Translations under genes and position numbers: made by a program
Notes under the pieces: model-generated
What the model was told of the DNA's origin: nothing
Database searches by the model: none
What the model saw: the letters and a program-made list of their open reading frames with translations, nothing else
Shown here: positions 38,547-48,128 of the stretch, piece after piece
Position numbering within the stretch: position 1 is the first letter of the stretch
Layout of the letters: every line of letters starts with the position of its first letter
Assembly (NCBI RefSeq): GCF_041379045.1
Contig: NZ_CP166871.1
Coordinates: 806,001-870,000 of the forward strand
Direction: 5' to 3'
Source: Thalassotalea ponticola
Lineage (GTDB): Bacteria; Pseudomonadota; Gammaproteobacteria; Enterobacterales; Alteromonadaceae
Length of the DNA stretch: 64,000 nucleotides

Positions 38547-38559
38547 GACATAATATGTC
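38547..38559. promoter_or_regulatory. palindromic operator, site 3
   Basis: GACATAATATGTC, identical to site 2, 67 bp upstream of the lipoprotein gene start. It is the third copy of this motif, tying the two operons into one probable regulon. A TATACT sequence lies between it and the gene. Confidence 0.65.
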
Positions 38560-38649
38560 TAATAGCATGGCTGTCTTAAGTATTGCACAGAACGCGTTGT
38601 ACAGCGTGACTTTACGCCTGTCAGCATATAATAAGCAACAGAGAAACCT

Positions 38650-41526
38650 ATGACCCAACCTGTAAAAGTATCATTGCCTGATCAACTTGTAAGTAAGTAC
38701 GAAGGGTACTATCAACGTTTAAACGATTGTGCCGTCGAAGTTGTACAAGGATTGACTACAAAGCAGTTAGAGCAGTTAAAACAACTGTTCGCACTGAGTG
38801 ACTTTGCGGCAGAACACTTGTTGCGACAGCCTGATCTCATTCACCTTTTACTCGCGGAACTAGGGCCTGATTTTGTTAACAAGGTTGATATACAGCAGCA
38901 GGTTGCAAGCGAAGTGATGGCTTGCCAAAGTGAGGCGGATTTGCATCGAACGCTGCGCTTGTTGCGCAATAAATACATGTGTGCAATAGCTTACGCCGAT
39001 TTGTGCCTAAACGCGCCGTTGGTTAACTGTATGGCCAATTTATCTCACCTCGCCGATAGCCTTATCGATGCGGCAAACCAGTGGTTAACCGCCTATTGTC
39101 AACAGCTATGGGGCGTACCGGTTAGCCTGGAGGGGCAAATTCAACCATTGTTAATTTACGGCATGGGCAAGTTAGGGGGGCAAGAGTTAAATTTTTCATC
39201 GGATATCGATCTGATTTTTTGCTTTCCTCAAAATGGTGAAACTCAAGGAGCTCGTCGCAGTATCGATAACCAAACATTTTTTACCAAATTGGGACAGAAA
39301 TTGATTGCAGCGCTAGACCAAGTGACGGTGGATGGTTTTGTCTATCGGGTAGATATGCGATTGCGACCATTTGGGGCAAGTGGTCCTCTGGTGTTGAGCT
39401 TTGCCGCGATGGAGTCATATTACCAAGAACAAGGACGAGACTGGGAGCGTTATGCAATGCTCAAAGCGCGACTTATTGGCAACAGTGATTATCACCAAGC
39501 GTTAAGTAACTTGCTGCGTCCATTTGTTTACCGACGTTATATCGACTTTAGTGTAATAGACAGCTTGCGCCAAATGAAAATGTTGATAGCCCAAGAGGCT
39601 AGGCGACGCCAACTCGATGACAACATAAAACTCGGTATTGGCGGGATCCGCGAAGTCGAATTTATTGTGCAAGTATTTCAACTGATGCGTGGCGGCAGAA
39701 TTAAGGCGTTGCAGCAACGCAATTTATTAAAGGCATTGCCATTACTGGTTGAATTTGAGTGTTTAACCGACACCTCGGCCGAACGGCTAAAGCACGCCTA
39801 CGCTTTTTTACGGCGCAGTGAGAATGCGATTCAGGCATTCGCCGATCAACAAACCCAACAATTACCCAACGATGAAATCAATAGACAGCGTTTGTGTTGT
39901 GTCATGGGCTTTGCAGATTGGGATGAGTATTACCAAACGTGCAAGCATCACATGCAGGCGGTACATCACGAGTTTGGTTTACTTATAGGAGAGGAAAATA
40001 GCGCTTGCGAGTCAACCAAAGAGCATTGGCAAACACTGTGGCAAGCGAATTGGCAAGTACAACAAGCCTGTGAGTTTATCGCTAGCTATCAGCCACATTG
40101 GCCGGCGACCGATATTTATAAAGCGTTGCAGAACTTTCAGCTCGATGTCAACAAGCGCGGTCTTGGCAATCGCGGCAGGGTGATACTAGACAAGCTGATG
40201 CCGGTACTTTTACAGTTGCTAGAAGGGGAATCACAACCCTTGGTGACCCTGCACCGCGTGTTGCAAGTATTGACCAAAATCGCCACCCGAACGGTTTACC
40301 TCGAATTGTTATTAGAAAATTTACCGGCATTTAATCAGTTGCTGTCACTGTGTCGCTCCAGTGCTTGGATCGCCGAGTATTTGGCTAAATATCCATTGTT
40401 ACTCGATGAGTTAATCGATCCGAAATTATTGGTCGATATTCCCACGCTCGATGAGTATCAACGCTCCTTTGCTGAGCATATGATGCGCATACCTGAAGAT
40501 GATTTAGAGATGCAAATGGAATCTATTCGTCAGCTAAATCACGCCAAGCAATTAAAAATAGCCGCAGCTGATATTACCGGTATCTTGCCGGTGATGAAGG
40601 TAAGCGATCACTTAACCGCAATAGCTCAAGCAACCATAGCGATGGTTGTCGATATGGCATGGCAGCAAATGGTGCACCGCTATGGTCAACCCAATTGTAG
40701 TTTGGGTAGTAACGACAAGCGCTTTGCCGTCTTGGGGTATGGCAAGCTCGGTGGTATCGAGTTGGGATATGGCTCCGATTTGGACTTGGTTTTTATTCAC
40801 CGAAGCGACCCCAATGACGTAACCAATGGCGAGAAGTCGATTGCCTCAAGTCAGTTTTATTTAAAGTTAGCGCAACGAATTATGCATTTGTTTAACACGC
40901 GCACGGCCAGTGGTATCTTATACGAGGTTGATTTACGGCTGCGACCCTCCGGTGATTCGGGGTTGATGGTGGTACATGTTGATACCTTTGAACACTATCA
41001 AAATCAAGATGCTTGGACATGGGAGCATCAAGCCCTCACCCGAGCTCGGTTTGTTTGCGGTGACGAAACCCTTGAACAACGCTTTAAAGAGATTCGTCAC
41101 GCGGTGTTGTGTTTGCCAAGAGAGCCGCAAAAACTGGCCGCTGATGTGATTGATATGCGCCGTAAAATGCGCGCTCATCTCGACAAATCAAACGACAGTG
41201 TTATCGATATCAAGCAAGGCCCTGGCGGGCTAGCCGATATCGAATTTTTTGCTCAGTTTATGATTTTGCAACACAGCCATAACTATCCAAAGTTAACCGA
41301 GTATTCTGATAATGTACGCATGTTTAGCTCGTTGGCAGAACAAGGGTTGATCAGCGAACAACAAGCTAACGGCTTAATTGATGCGTATTGCACGTTGCGA
41401 CACTTAGGTCATAGTTTAACCTTGCAAAATCAAGCGTTAGTCATTGACCACCGTCAACTGTCTGAGCTGTGTGAGGTCGTTGAACAGTGCTGGCGACACT
41501 ATTTATTGAGTTACCAAGCAAGTTGA
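38650..41526 (+). CDS. glnE: bifunctional glutamine synthetase adenylyl-transferase/removase
   Basis: 958 residues (946 in E. coli). It adds and removes AMP on glutamine synthetase in response to PII status. Two nucleotidyltransferase domains are visible: YGMGKLGGQELNFSSDIDLI (about 174-193, deadenylylation) and LGYGKLGGIELGYGSDLDLV (about 696-715, adenylylation), each followed by a PII-uridylyl-transferase-like helical domain (DMRLRPFGASGPLV, DLRLRPSGDSGLMV). Monocistronic here; convergent with the lpxL-like gene. Confidence 0.98.
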   Translation: MTQPVKVSLPDQLVSKYEGYYQRLNDCAVEVVQGLTTKQLEQLKQLFALSDFAAEHLLRQPDLIHLLLAELGPDFVNKVDIQQQVASEVMACQSEADLHRTLRLLRNKYMCAIAYADLCLNAPLVNCMANLSHLADSLIDAANQWLTAYCQQLWGVPVSLEGQIQPLLIYGMGKLGGQELNFSSDIDLIFCFPQNGETQGARRSIDNQTFFTKLGQKLIAALDQVTVDGFVYRVDMRLRPFGASGPLVLSFAAMESYYQEQGRDWERYAMLKARLIGNSDYHQALSNLLRPFVYRRYIDFSVIDSLRQMKMLIAQEARRRQLDDNIKLGIGGIREVEFIVQVFQLMRGGRIKALQQRNLLKALPLLVEFECLTDTSAERLKHAYAFLRRSENAIQAFADQQTQQLPNDEINRQRLCCVMGFADWDEYYQTCKHHMQAVHHEFGLLIGEENSACESTKEHWQTLWQANWQVQQACEFIASYQPHWPATDIYKALQNFQLDVNKRGLGNRGRVILDKLMPVLLQLLEGESQPLVTLHRVLQVLTKIATRTVYLELLLENLPAFNQLLSLCRSSAWIAEYLAKYPLLLDELIDPKLLVDIPTLDEYQRSFAEHMMRIPEDDLEMQMESIRQLNHAKQLKIAAADITGILPVMKVSDHLTAIAQATIAMVVDMAWQQMVHRYGQPNCSLGSNDKRFAVLGYGKLGGIELGYGSDLDLVFIHRSDPNDVTNGEKSIASSQFYLKLAQRIMHLFNTRTASGILYEVDLRLRPSGDSGLMVVHVDTFEHYQNQDAWTWEHQALTRARFVCGDETLEQRFKEIRHAVLCLPREPQKLAADVIDMRRKMRAHLDKSNDSVIDIKQGPGGLADIEFFAQFMILQHSHNYPKLTEYSDNVRMFSSLAEQGLISEQQANGLIDAYCTLRHLGHSLTLQNQALVIDHRQLSELCEVVEQCWRHYLLSYQAS

Positions 41527-41530
41527 CCAA

Positions 41531-41550
41531 GCCGCAATCAAGACTGCGGC
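41531..41550. terminator. hairpin between glnE and lpxL-like gene
   Basis: Six-base stem GCCGCA/TGCGGC with an eight-base loop between converging genes. No clear T-run, so weak support. Confidence 0.35.
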
Positions 41551-41575
41551 GCTGGTTTCTTAGCTGGCCTGGAGT

Positions 41576-42511
41576 TTAGTAGAACTTCGGATCACTGGCG
41601 CTTGGGCGAGTTTTAAAGCGTCTATGCAACCACATGTATTGCTCTGGCTTTTGTCGAATGGCGCGTTCTATCTTTTCGTTGACTAAGGTGATGTCGGCTT
41701 TGTCATCACCTGAAGGAAAGTTATCAAAGCCGCCGATAAACTCAATTTGATAGCCACTGCCATCATCTTTGCGCGTTGGAATACCCATCACAGTTTTCAC
41801 GTTCGGTTGTTTGGCAAAAATCATCGTTCCTATGGTACTGGCTACGTCGTCGACACCAAAGAAGGGAACAAAAATAGAGCGCTTGCGCCCGTAATCTTGG
41901 TCGGGTAAATAAATCGCAATTTCGCCGTCGGCCAGCGCTTCTTTCATACCGCTAACATCTGATTTATCCAACATGTACTTATTGGAACGAGCTCGGCCTC
42001 GATGTTGAAAGTACTCCATCAGTTCATTGTGATTAGGTCGGTAAAAGACCACGGTCGGTTGCACGTAACCAATCAGTCGTGCACATGCTTCTAAGCACAA
42101 ATTGTGAATGGCTAACAGCAAGATGCCATGACCTTGTTGTTGCGCTTCGCGCAGAACCTGTTCGCCAACAATATTGACCTTGCGCTTGAGCCGCCAATCA
42201 GGCCACCACCAACCAATACCCGTTTCAAATAGGGCGCGACCGGTGTTCTCAAAGTTTTCTACTAACAGGGCGTGTTGTTGTTGTTCAGATAATTCAGGGA
42301 AACAGGTTTGAATATTCTTTTTAGCTACTTTTAGTCGTGTGCCGCCTAGTTTCATCATCAGGCGACCTAGTATTGCCCCCATTGCCATTTGCATTTTGTA
42401 GGGCAGCCACGACAAACTGTAAAGAATAGCGACACCAATCCAGGTTAACCAATACTTAGGAAGTAGAAAACTGGCCTTGAATTTGGTTTGTAAAGATTTG
42501 TTTTTGCTCAA
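41576..42511 (-). CDS. lipid A lauroyl acyltransferase (LpxL/LpxP type)
   Basis: 311 residues. It adds a secondary acyl chain to Kdo2-lipid A at the inner-membrane cytoplasmic face. N-terminal anchor helix (FLLPKYWLTWIGVAILYSL), catalytic HX4E in AIHNLCLEACARLIG, the FYRPNHNELMEYF block and YLPDQDYGRKRSIFVPFFG are typical. The start appears to be TTG at 42511, because the next Met would remove the conserved N-terminus. It sits between glnE and hldE and is divergent from hldE, a gene of LPS core synthesis. Confidence 0.93.
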   Translation of the reverse strand: MSKNKSLQTKFKASFLLPKYWLTWIGVAILYSLSWLPYKMQMAMGAILGRLMMKLGGTRLKVAKKNIQTCFPELSEQQQHALLVENFENTGRALFETGIGWWWPDWRLKRKVNIVGEQVLREAQQQGHGILLLAIHNLCLEACARLIGYVQPTVVFYRPNHNELMEYFQHRGRARSNKYMLDKSDVSGMKEALADGEIAIYLPDQDYGRKRSIFVPFFGVDDVASTIGTMIFAKQPNVKTVMGIPTRKDDGSGYQIEFIGGFDNFPSGDDKADITLVNEKIERAIRQKPEQYMWLHRRFKTRPSASDPKFY

Positions 42512-42673
42512 GGTTAATCAACTCATTGAAAAGCTTGTGATACACTATACCTAATTTCAGCAATAAATGCCGCTTAGGCCATTAATTAGCCCGTGTTTTG
42601 GCTGACGTTGTCAATCGACCAATCAGCACAACAAAACTAATAACAGCTAATTATACCCATTTTGGAAACAGGT

Positions 42674-44101
42674 ATGAAAGTAGATATTCCCAATTTTAGT
42701 CAGGCCCGTGTATTAGTCGTGGGCGATGTTATGCTCGATCGTTATTGGTCAGGACCTACTGGTCGCATTTCACCCGAAGCGCCTGTACCGGTTGTAAAAA
42801 TTAACGGTCGAGAAGATCGCCCCGGCGGTGCTGCTAACGTTGCACTGAATATAGCGTCTCTTGGTGGGCAAGTCACCCTGTCGGGAATTACCGGCCAAGA
42901 TGAAGTTGCCACAGCGTTAGACACCAGTTTGTCAGCGATGGATGTCATTTGTAAGTTTAGTCAATCAGAATTAGTGCCCACTATCACTAAACTGCGGGTG
43001 TTAAGTCGCAATCAGCAATTAATCCGCCTCGACTTTGAACAGTCTTTACACCAAATAAACAAACAAAATTTAAATCAGTTAGTGGCCGACAATATCGCCC
43101 AGCATCACTTGTTACTGCTTTCAGATTACGACAAAGGCACGTTATCGGATGTCCAGTCTCTGATCACACTTGCAAAGCAACACGGCGTACCGGTATTAGT
43201 TGATCCCAAAGGCAGCGATTTTGAAAAATATCGCGGAGCTACTCTCATTACGCCTAATATGTCTGAGTTTGAAGCGGTAGTTGGCCCTTGTAACGATGAA
43301 AATGAGATCGTTGAAAAAGGGCAGAAATTATTGGCAGAGCTCGAGCTAGAGGCGCTGCTTGTCACCCGCTCTGAACAAGGGATGACACTTATTCGCCCAA
43401 ATCAAAACGAATTGCACATCCCCACTCAGGCGAAAGAGGTCTACGATGTAACTGGCGCTGGCGACACGGTTATCGCCACCTTGGCATTGGCAGTCGCTGC
43501 GGGAAGCTCTTTATGTGAGGCGAGTGCATTAGCCAATATTGCCGCCGGTATTGTGGTTGGCAAGTTGGGTACATCAACGGTCAGCGAAGTGGAAATTGCA
43601 CAGGCGTTATCTACCGGTAAAGAAAGCGGCAACGGTGTGGTGAGTGAGAGTCAATTAAAGATAATCATTGAACAAGCTCAAAAGCGCGGCGAAAAAGTGG
43701 TGATGACCAATGGCTGTTTTGACATTTTGCACGCAGGTCATGTTAGCTATCTGACTAATGCGGCAGAGCTTGGCGATAGGTTGATTGTCGCTGTCAATGA
43801 TGACGAGTCGGTAAAGCGTTTGAAAGGGTCGGGTAGACCTGTTAATCCACTTGAGCGTCGCATGGCGGTATTAGCCGGGCTTGCTGCCGTGGATTGGGTG
43901 GTCAAGTTCAGCGAAGACACCCCTCAGCGGTTAATTGCTCACCTGTTACCGAATGTTTTAGTTAAAGGCGGGGATTATCAGGTCGAGGATATCGCCGGAG
44001 GTAAAGAGGTTGTCGACAATGGTGGACAAGTGATGGTGTTGAATTTTGAAGAAGGCGTGTCAACGACAGAAATCATCAATACCATTCGCCTTGAGGATTA
44101 A
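42674..44101 (+). CDS. hldE: bifunctional heptose kinase/adenylyltransferase
   Basis: 475 residues from ATG 42674 ([20 protein letters not shown]), aligned with the E. coli start. The N-terminal ribokinase-like domain phosphorylates heptose-7-phosphate at C1; seen are [36 protein letters not shown] and [17 protein letters not shown]. The C-terminal domain ([16 protein letters not shown] from about 344) is the adenylyltransferase giving ADP-heptose for LPS core. A terminator follows at 44135. Confidence 0.97.
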   Translation: MKVDIPNFSQARVLVVGDVMLDRYWSGPTGRISPEAPVPVVKINGREDRPGGAANVALNIASLGGQVTLSGITGQDEVATALDTSLSAMDVICKFSQSELVPTITKLRVLSRNQQLIRLDFEQSLHQINKQNLNQLVADNIAQHHLLLLSDYDKGTLSDVQSLITLAKQHGVPVLVDPKGSDFEKYRGATLITPNMSEFEAVVGPCNDENEIVEKGQKLLAELELEALLVTRSEQGMTLIRPNQNELHIPTQAKEVYDVTGAGDTVIATLALAVAAGSSLCEASALANIAAGIVVGKLGTSTVSEVEIAQALSTGKESGNGVVSESQLKIIIEQAQKRGEKVVMTNGCFDILHAGHVSYLTNAAELGDRLIVAVNDDESVKRLKGSGRPVNPLERRMAVLAGLAAVDWVVKFSEDTPQRLIAHLLPNVLVKGGDYQVEDIAGGKEVVDNGGQVMVLNFEEGVSTTEIINTIRLED

Positions 44102-44134
44102 ATAGGACCGTATTGGACCAAACAGACCCGTTTT

Positions 44135-44156
44135 AAAGGCGCTACCCAGCGCCTTT
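44135..44156 (+). terminator. hldE terminator
   Basis: Nine-base stem AAAGGCGCT/AGCGCCTTT with an ACCC tetraloop, followed by TTCCGTTTT, 34 bp after the hldE stop. Confidence 0.85.
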
Positions 44157-44629
44157 TCCGTTTTGGCAATGTCGCTAGCAGATAACAGACCGCTTATTTG
44201 ACGCCAAATTGTGTGACGTCTAGGTACAACACCTTTAGCGATTCTAGTGACATTCATCTCTCCCTACAACCGCACTTAGATAATCGCTACCGAGAGTTAA
44301 CTTACCGCGTATTGTCAAAGAGATGCCGGCGGTTCCTGTTACGTTGTTAATGTTAAGTTATTAATTAACCAAGCGATATATCGTGGCTTGGTTTTTTGTC
44401 AATAACCCGTGACTTCAGTGCTGCGTTAGTAAAGCGCTCAAGCATTAAGGTAATACGAGCGGTGAATGGTCAGGTGATTGTTAGTTGAGTGATTTTAATA
44501 GTTTTATTTTCGCCTTTACCGCCAGCGGAAAATGCACACATTTATTGGCGCAAGCCTTATTTAGCTATTATTATTAAGTATCGCAGTAGTATTTAAGCGA
44601 TGGTTTTAAACAAGCAAATATAGGAATAA
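44157..44629. other. intergenic stretch with an orphan terminator
   Basis: About 470 bp with no convincing gene. A second plus-strand terminator (44367-44397) lies in it without any gene between it and the hldE terminator, which leaves room for a short untranslated RNA of up to about 200 bases. The promoter of the OmpA-like gene should lie in the last 200 bp. Confidence 0.45.
44367..44397 (+). terminator. orphan intrinsic terminator
   Basis: Eight-base stem AACCAAGC/GCTTGGTT whose loop contains the self-complementary CGATATATCG, followed by T6. No annotated gene ends upstream of it after the hldE terminator. Confidence 0.75.
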
Positions 44630-45862
44630 ATGATGTCTTACACTCGTTATATCACCCAAGCATTTGCAACAATCACACTTGTTACTGCTACCTCAATACC
44701 AGCGTTCGCTGATGATGAAACATGTTGGATCGAAAACAATGAACAACACTGTAAATCGCGCTTAGGTTGGTATCTAGGGGCCGAGTACAATTACAATAAA
44801 ACGGATATCAGTAACGGAGACGTCAGCCGCTATTACGATATCAATGGTTTTACTGAAACAACGGTAAACTTTGATGACGATGATGACGGCTATGGTGCCT
44901 TTATCGGCTACAAATTTGCCCCGGCCTGGGCCGTGGAGCTAGGTTATCTCGATCTTGGCGATCGGGAGGTTTACTTCAACGGTATTGCTGAAGATGTACA
45001 GCAGTTTTACGATACCGCGCAAGATATTTACCCCGAGACAGGTGAAGGGGTGTATTTTGCACTTATTGGCTCATACTCGCTATCGCAACGCGTAGATTTG
45101 TCGGCGAAAGTCGGGGTATTTGACTGGGAATACGACTATGACAAGTCGAATTTACCATTGCCTTTGACGCGACCTGCGGATGCCGATGCGGTGAGTACTA
45201 AATCTGGAACCGACTTTTTTGCCGGTGTTGAGCTGGGCTTTGATCTCAGCAAGAGTTGGCAACTGTATTTTGCCGCTAATTATTTTAATCTACAGCGCGA
45301 TAGCAACGAGCAGCTGGCGGTAGGCTTGCGCTACTACTTTGGTAAAACAACGTCGACGCCAATTGCGGCAGCGCCGGTAGTTGCACCAATGGATAGTGAT
45401 GGCGATGGTATCGTTGACGATCGAGATAGTTGTCCAGACAGTGACTCTCGTTATGTGGTTGATGAAACTGGTTGTACGGTCATGACAGAGCGAATGAAAT
45501 CGACCAGTCTGGTTATCAACTACGCAAATGATAGCGCTGAAATTGATGCGAGCTATTACGATGATATCAGAGAGTTAGCTGAGTTCATTAAAACCTATAA
45601 TGTGCAGAAGCTGACAGTCTATGGTCACACATCGGCACCTGGTAGTGAAGCATACAACCAAGCCTTATCAGAACGTCGAGCAGAGTCTGTTGGTCAAATC
45701 TTAGAAAGCCAATTTGGCATTGACGCGGATGTGATAAACCCTGTTGGTAGAGGTGAGTCTGAGTTACTTGACCCGTCTAACACCGCAGAAGCAAATGCAA
45801 AAAATCGCCGGATAGAATTGGCAATTAATGAACGCTTGATGTTACCGGTTGAAAAATTGTAA
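44630..45862 (+). CDS. OmpA-family outer membrane protein
   Basis: 410 residues. Signal peptide to about 27 (IPAFADD). An eight-stranded OmpA-type beta-barrel (about 45-245: GWYLGAEYNYNKT, AVELGYLDLG, VGLRYYFGK) follows. Next is a thrombospondin type 3 calcium-binding repeat, DSDGDGIVDDRDSCPDSD (about 258-275). Last is a C-terminal OmpA peptidoglycan-binding domain (about 300-405: LTVYGHTSAPGSEAYNQALS, RRAESVG, NRRIEL). It tethers outer membrane to cell wall. Two adjacent ATGs compete; AGGA lies four to seven bases upstream. Confidence 0.92.
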   Translation: MMSYTRYITQAFATITLVTATSIPAFADDETCWIENNEQHCKSRLGWYLGAEYNYNKTDISNGDVSRYYDINGFTETTVNFDDDDDGYGAFIGYKFAPAWAVELGYLDLGDREVYFNGIAEDVQQFYDTAQDIYPETGEGVYFALIGSYSLSQRVDLSAKVGVFDWEYDYDKSNLPLPLTRPADADAVSTKSGTDFFAGVELGFDLSKSWQLYFAANYFNLQRDSNEQLAVGLRYYFGKTTSTPIAAAPVVAPMDSDGDGIVDDRDSCPDSDSRYVVDETGCTVMTERMKSTSLVINYANDSAEIDASYYDDIRELAEFIKTYNVQKLTVYGHTSAPGSEAYNQALSERRAESVGQILESQFGIDADVINPVGRGESELLDPSNTAEANAKNRRIELAINERLMLPVEKL

Positions 45863-45920
45863 TAGCATTGCTTAGCCAATCTGAAACACGCTTTTTACAG
45901 ACTGGTAATGACAAGCAGAA

Positions 45921-45953
45921 AAATCCAAGAGCTGTTAAGTTCTTGGATTTTTT
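45921..45953 (+). terminator. terminator of the OmpA-like gene
   Basis: Ten-base stem AAATCCAAGA/TCTTGGATTT, ten-base loop, followed by a T-run. 58 bp past the stop codon. Confidence 0.85.
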
Positions 45954-46019
45954 ATTTACCGCAACACAGTAGAACACCCATGACATCAGCGGTAGCTAAC
46001 AGGCTTTAAAGCATTCAGA

Positions 46020-46862
46020 TTAAAAAACGATAGTCTTATTGCCTTTTATGATCACTCTGTCTTCTAGGTGGTAACGCAAGCCCCTCGCCAAGGCGAGCTG
46101 TTCTACGTCTTTACCAAGTCGTATCAAGTCTTGTTGACTGCAACTGTGGTTGACGCGAATAACTTCTTGCTCAATGATTGGGCCGTCGTCGAGTTTGGCG
46201 GTGACGTAATGACAGGTAGCACCAATAAGCTTAACACCGCGGTCAAAGGCGCGCTGATATGGATTGGCGCCAATGAAAGACGGTAAGAAACTATGGTGAA
46301 TATTAAGCAAACGTCCAAAGTATTTGTCACACAGAGCATCAGGAATAATTTGCATGAAGCGCGCCAGCACAAGCGTATCAGCGCGATAGTGGTCGAGGAG
46401 CTGCTCGACCTGTTGAAAGGCTGCGTGTTTATCGCTCATCGTCATGTCGATGTAGTGATATGCAATGTTGTAAAAGTCGACTAACGGTTGCAAATTTTGA
46501 TGGTTGGATATCACAGCTACAATGTGGCAGTCGAGTTCACCTCGATGCCAGCGGTGTAAAATGTCGGCTAAACAATGTGAGGTTTGACTGGCAAATAGCA
46601 CAACGTTGGGCTTGAGCGCGTGATCTTTCACATGCCACTGCATATTGTATTGCTGAGCGATATTGGCAAATTGTTGTCGAAATTGGTCGATATTGATGCG
46701 CATTTGCTCGGTATTGATCACATTGCGCATATAGAACCAATTGTCCTCAACGTCTGAATGTTGATTTGACTCGACAACCGAACCTTGGATGTCGGCAATA
46801 AATTGACTGACTCGCGCGACTATACCAATACCATCGGGGCACGAAATGACCAGAGTGAGCAT
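46020..46862 (-). CDS. purU: formyltetrahydrofolate deformylase
   Basis: 280 residues. It hydrolyses 10-formyl-THF to THF and formate, supplying formate for PurT and balancing one-carbon pools. The N-terminal ACT domain (LVISCPDGIGIVARVSQFIA, about 4-80) senses Met/Gly. The C-terminal formyltransferase-like domain has VVAVISNHQNL, NIHHSFLPSFIGANPYQRAF with the catalytic Asn and His, and IGATCHYVTAKLDDGPIIEQ with the catalytic Asp. Single gene between unrelated neighbours. Confidence 0.96.
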   Translation of the reverse strand: MLTLVISCPDGIGIVARVSQFIADIQGSVVESNQHSDVEDNWFYMRNVINTEQMRINIDQFRQQFANIAQQYNMQWHVKDHALKPNVVLFASQTSHCLADILHRWHRGELDCHIVAVISNHQNLQPLVDFYNIAYHYIDMTMSDKHAAFQQVEQLLDHYRADTLVLARFMQIIPDALCDKYFGRLLNIHHSFLPSFIGANPYQRAFDRGVKLIGATCHYVTAKLDDGPIIEQEVIRVNHSCSQQDLIRLGKDVEQLALARGLRYHLEDRVIIKGNKTIVF

Positions 46863-47288
46863 TATTTATCCTTTTGTTATTTGTGTTATGTCGGCATTGA
46901 CCTCAATCATCGCGCTGTATGATAAAACAGAGCCGATATTTTAACCCTAGTCGATAAAAAACGAGAAAAAAAGCTGCACTGTGTTATTGCGCTGATTTTA
47001 CTTTAAGTCGCGTTGACAGTGCCGTGTCAACGCCCTCTATAGGCGTAGCGGGTAAACGAGTCAGCTGATTAAGATCTCAGCCACATATCTTTGCGTATAC
47101 TCAACGTATAAACAGCGACGTTAAACCCTGTTTTGCGTAGTTTGCGACCGTGTTGAATAGGTTTACTTTAGTCACTGCACATGAGAAAATTTGCCGTTAT
47201 CGGCACGTCGGTTTTGGCCACCGGTACACAGAGTTGCGTGGCCGTATGGCAAACCTGTTGATCAACTTCAAAAAGCTTAAGAGCATAT
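46863..47288. other. intergenic stretch, no gene called
   Basis: About 425 bp between divergent genes. A 26-codon ORF at 47181-47261 lacks a ribosome site. AGATCT-N16-CGTATA at 47072-47099 weakly resembles the sigma sites described for 53519, but it is about 190 bp from the next gene. Confidence 0.4.
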
Positions 47289-48089
47289 ATGTCTAACGAA
47301 CCATTACTTTTTCACCGTGTTATTTCTCACCCCAGCTCCGAAGAGTGGGTGGTATTTGTGCACGGTGCCGGTGGTAGTTCATCGGTCTGGTTCAAACAAC
47401 TCAAAGCGTACAAGCAACACTTTAATTTACTCTTTGTCGACTTGAGGGGGCACGGGCGCTCAACGCCTGTGTCTTTGCGAAACCTGTTGAAACGAGGCTA
47501 TACCTTTAATGCGGTGACACAAGACATCATCGACGTACTCGATCATCTCAAAATTGAACGAGCCCACTTTGTCGGGGTTTCACTAGGTACTATTTTAATT
47601 CACAAGTTGGCTGAGATTGCTCCCGATAGGGTCAAATCTAAGGTGTTGGGCGGAGCGGTAACGCGCTTTGATTATCGCTCGAAAACTCTAGTCAAGTTGG
47701 GAGATATGTGCAAGCACGTGATACCTTACATGTGGTTGTACCGACTATTTGCATTTATTTTAATGCCGCAAAAAGGCCAGAAAGAATCGCGTCACATGTT
47801 CATTAACGACGCAAAAAAACTGTGTCAAAAGGAGTTTAAACGCTGGTTTAAACTGGCCAACGACGTAAACCCATTAATGAAATACTACCGCCACCACAAC
47901 AGTGGAAAGCCAACCTTGTATTTAATGGGCGAAAACGATTATATGTTTTTGCGTTCGGTACAGGACTTGGTCAAGTTGCATCCACACAGCGTGTTAATTG
48001 AGATCGCCAATTGTGGTCACGTTTGTAATGTCGAACAACCGCGTCAGTTCAATCGACAATCGATTGCCTTTATCAAGCAACACTCGTAG
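47289..48089 (+). CDS. alpha/beta-hydrolase
   Basis: 266 residues, no signal peptide, so cytoplasmic. Alpha/beta-hydrolase fold: oxyanion region FVHGAGGSSSVWFKQL, DLRGHGRST, nucleophile elbow GVSLG (Ser about 98), acid in GENDYMF and the catalytic His in NCGHVCNVEQP. Substrate unknown. It precedes an acyl-CoA thioesterase-like gene by about 40 bp, so the pair may process acyl esters together. Confidence 0.85.
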   Translation: MSNEPLLFHRVISHPSSEEWVVFVHGAGGSSSVWFKQLKAYKQHFNLLFVDLRGHGRSTPVSLRNLLKRGYTFNAVTQDIIDVLDHLKIERAHFVGVSLGTILIHKLAEIAPDRVKSKVLGGAVTRFDYRSKTLVKLGDMCKHVIPYMWLYRLFAFILMPQKGQKESRHMFINDAKKLCQKEFKRWFKLANDVNPLMKYYRHHNSGKPTLYLMGENDYMFLRSVQDLVKLHPHSVLIEIANCGHVCNVEQPRQFNRQSIAFIKQHS

Positions 48090-48128
48090 AATCCATATAC
48101 TGGTTAGACCTGTTTGTGGGTGATGCTA

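Noticed and set aside
44060..44257. 65-codon ORF on the minus strand with an AGGGAGAG before its ATG
   Set aside because: It overlaps the hldE stop and terminator; the ribosome site is too close to the ATG and the sequence through the hairpin looks non-coding.
47181..47261. 26-codon ORF with a signal-like start before the hydrolase gene
   Set aside because: No ribosome site, no downstream context and too short to support.
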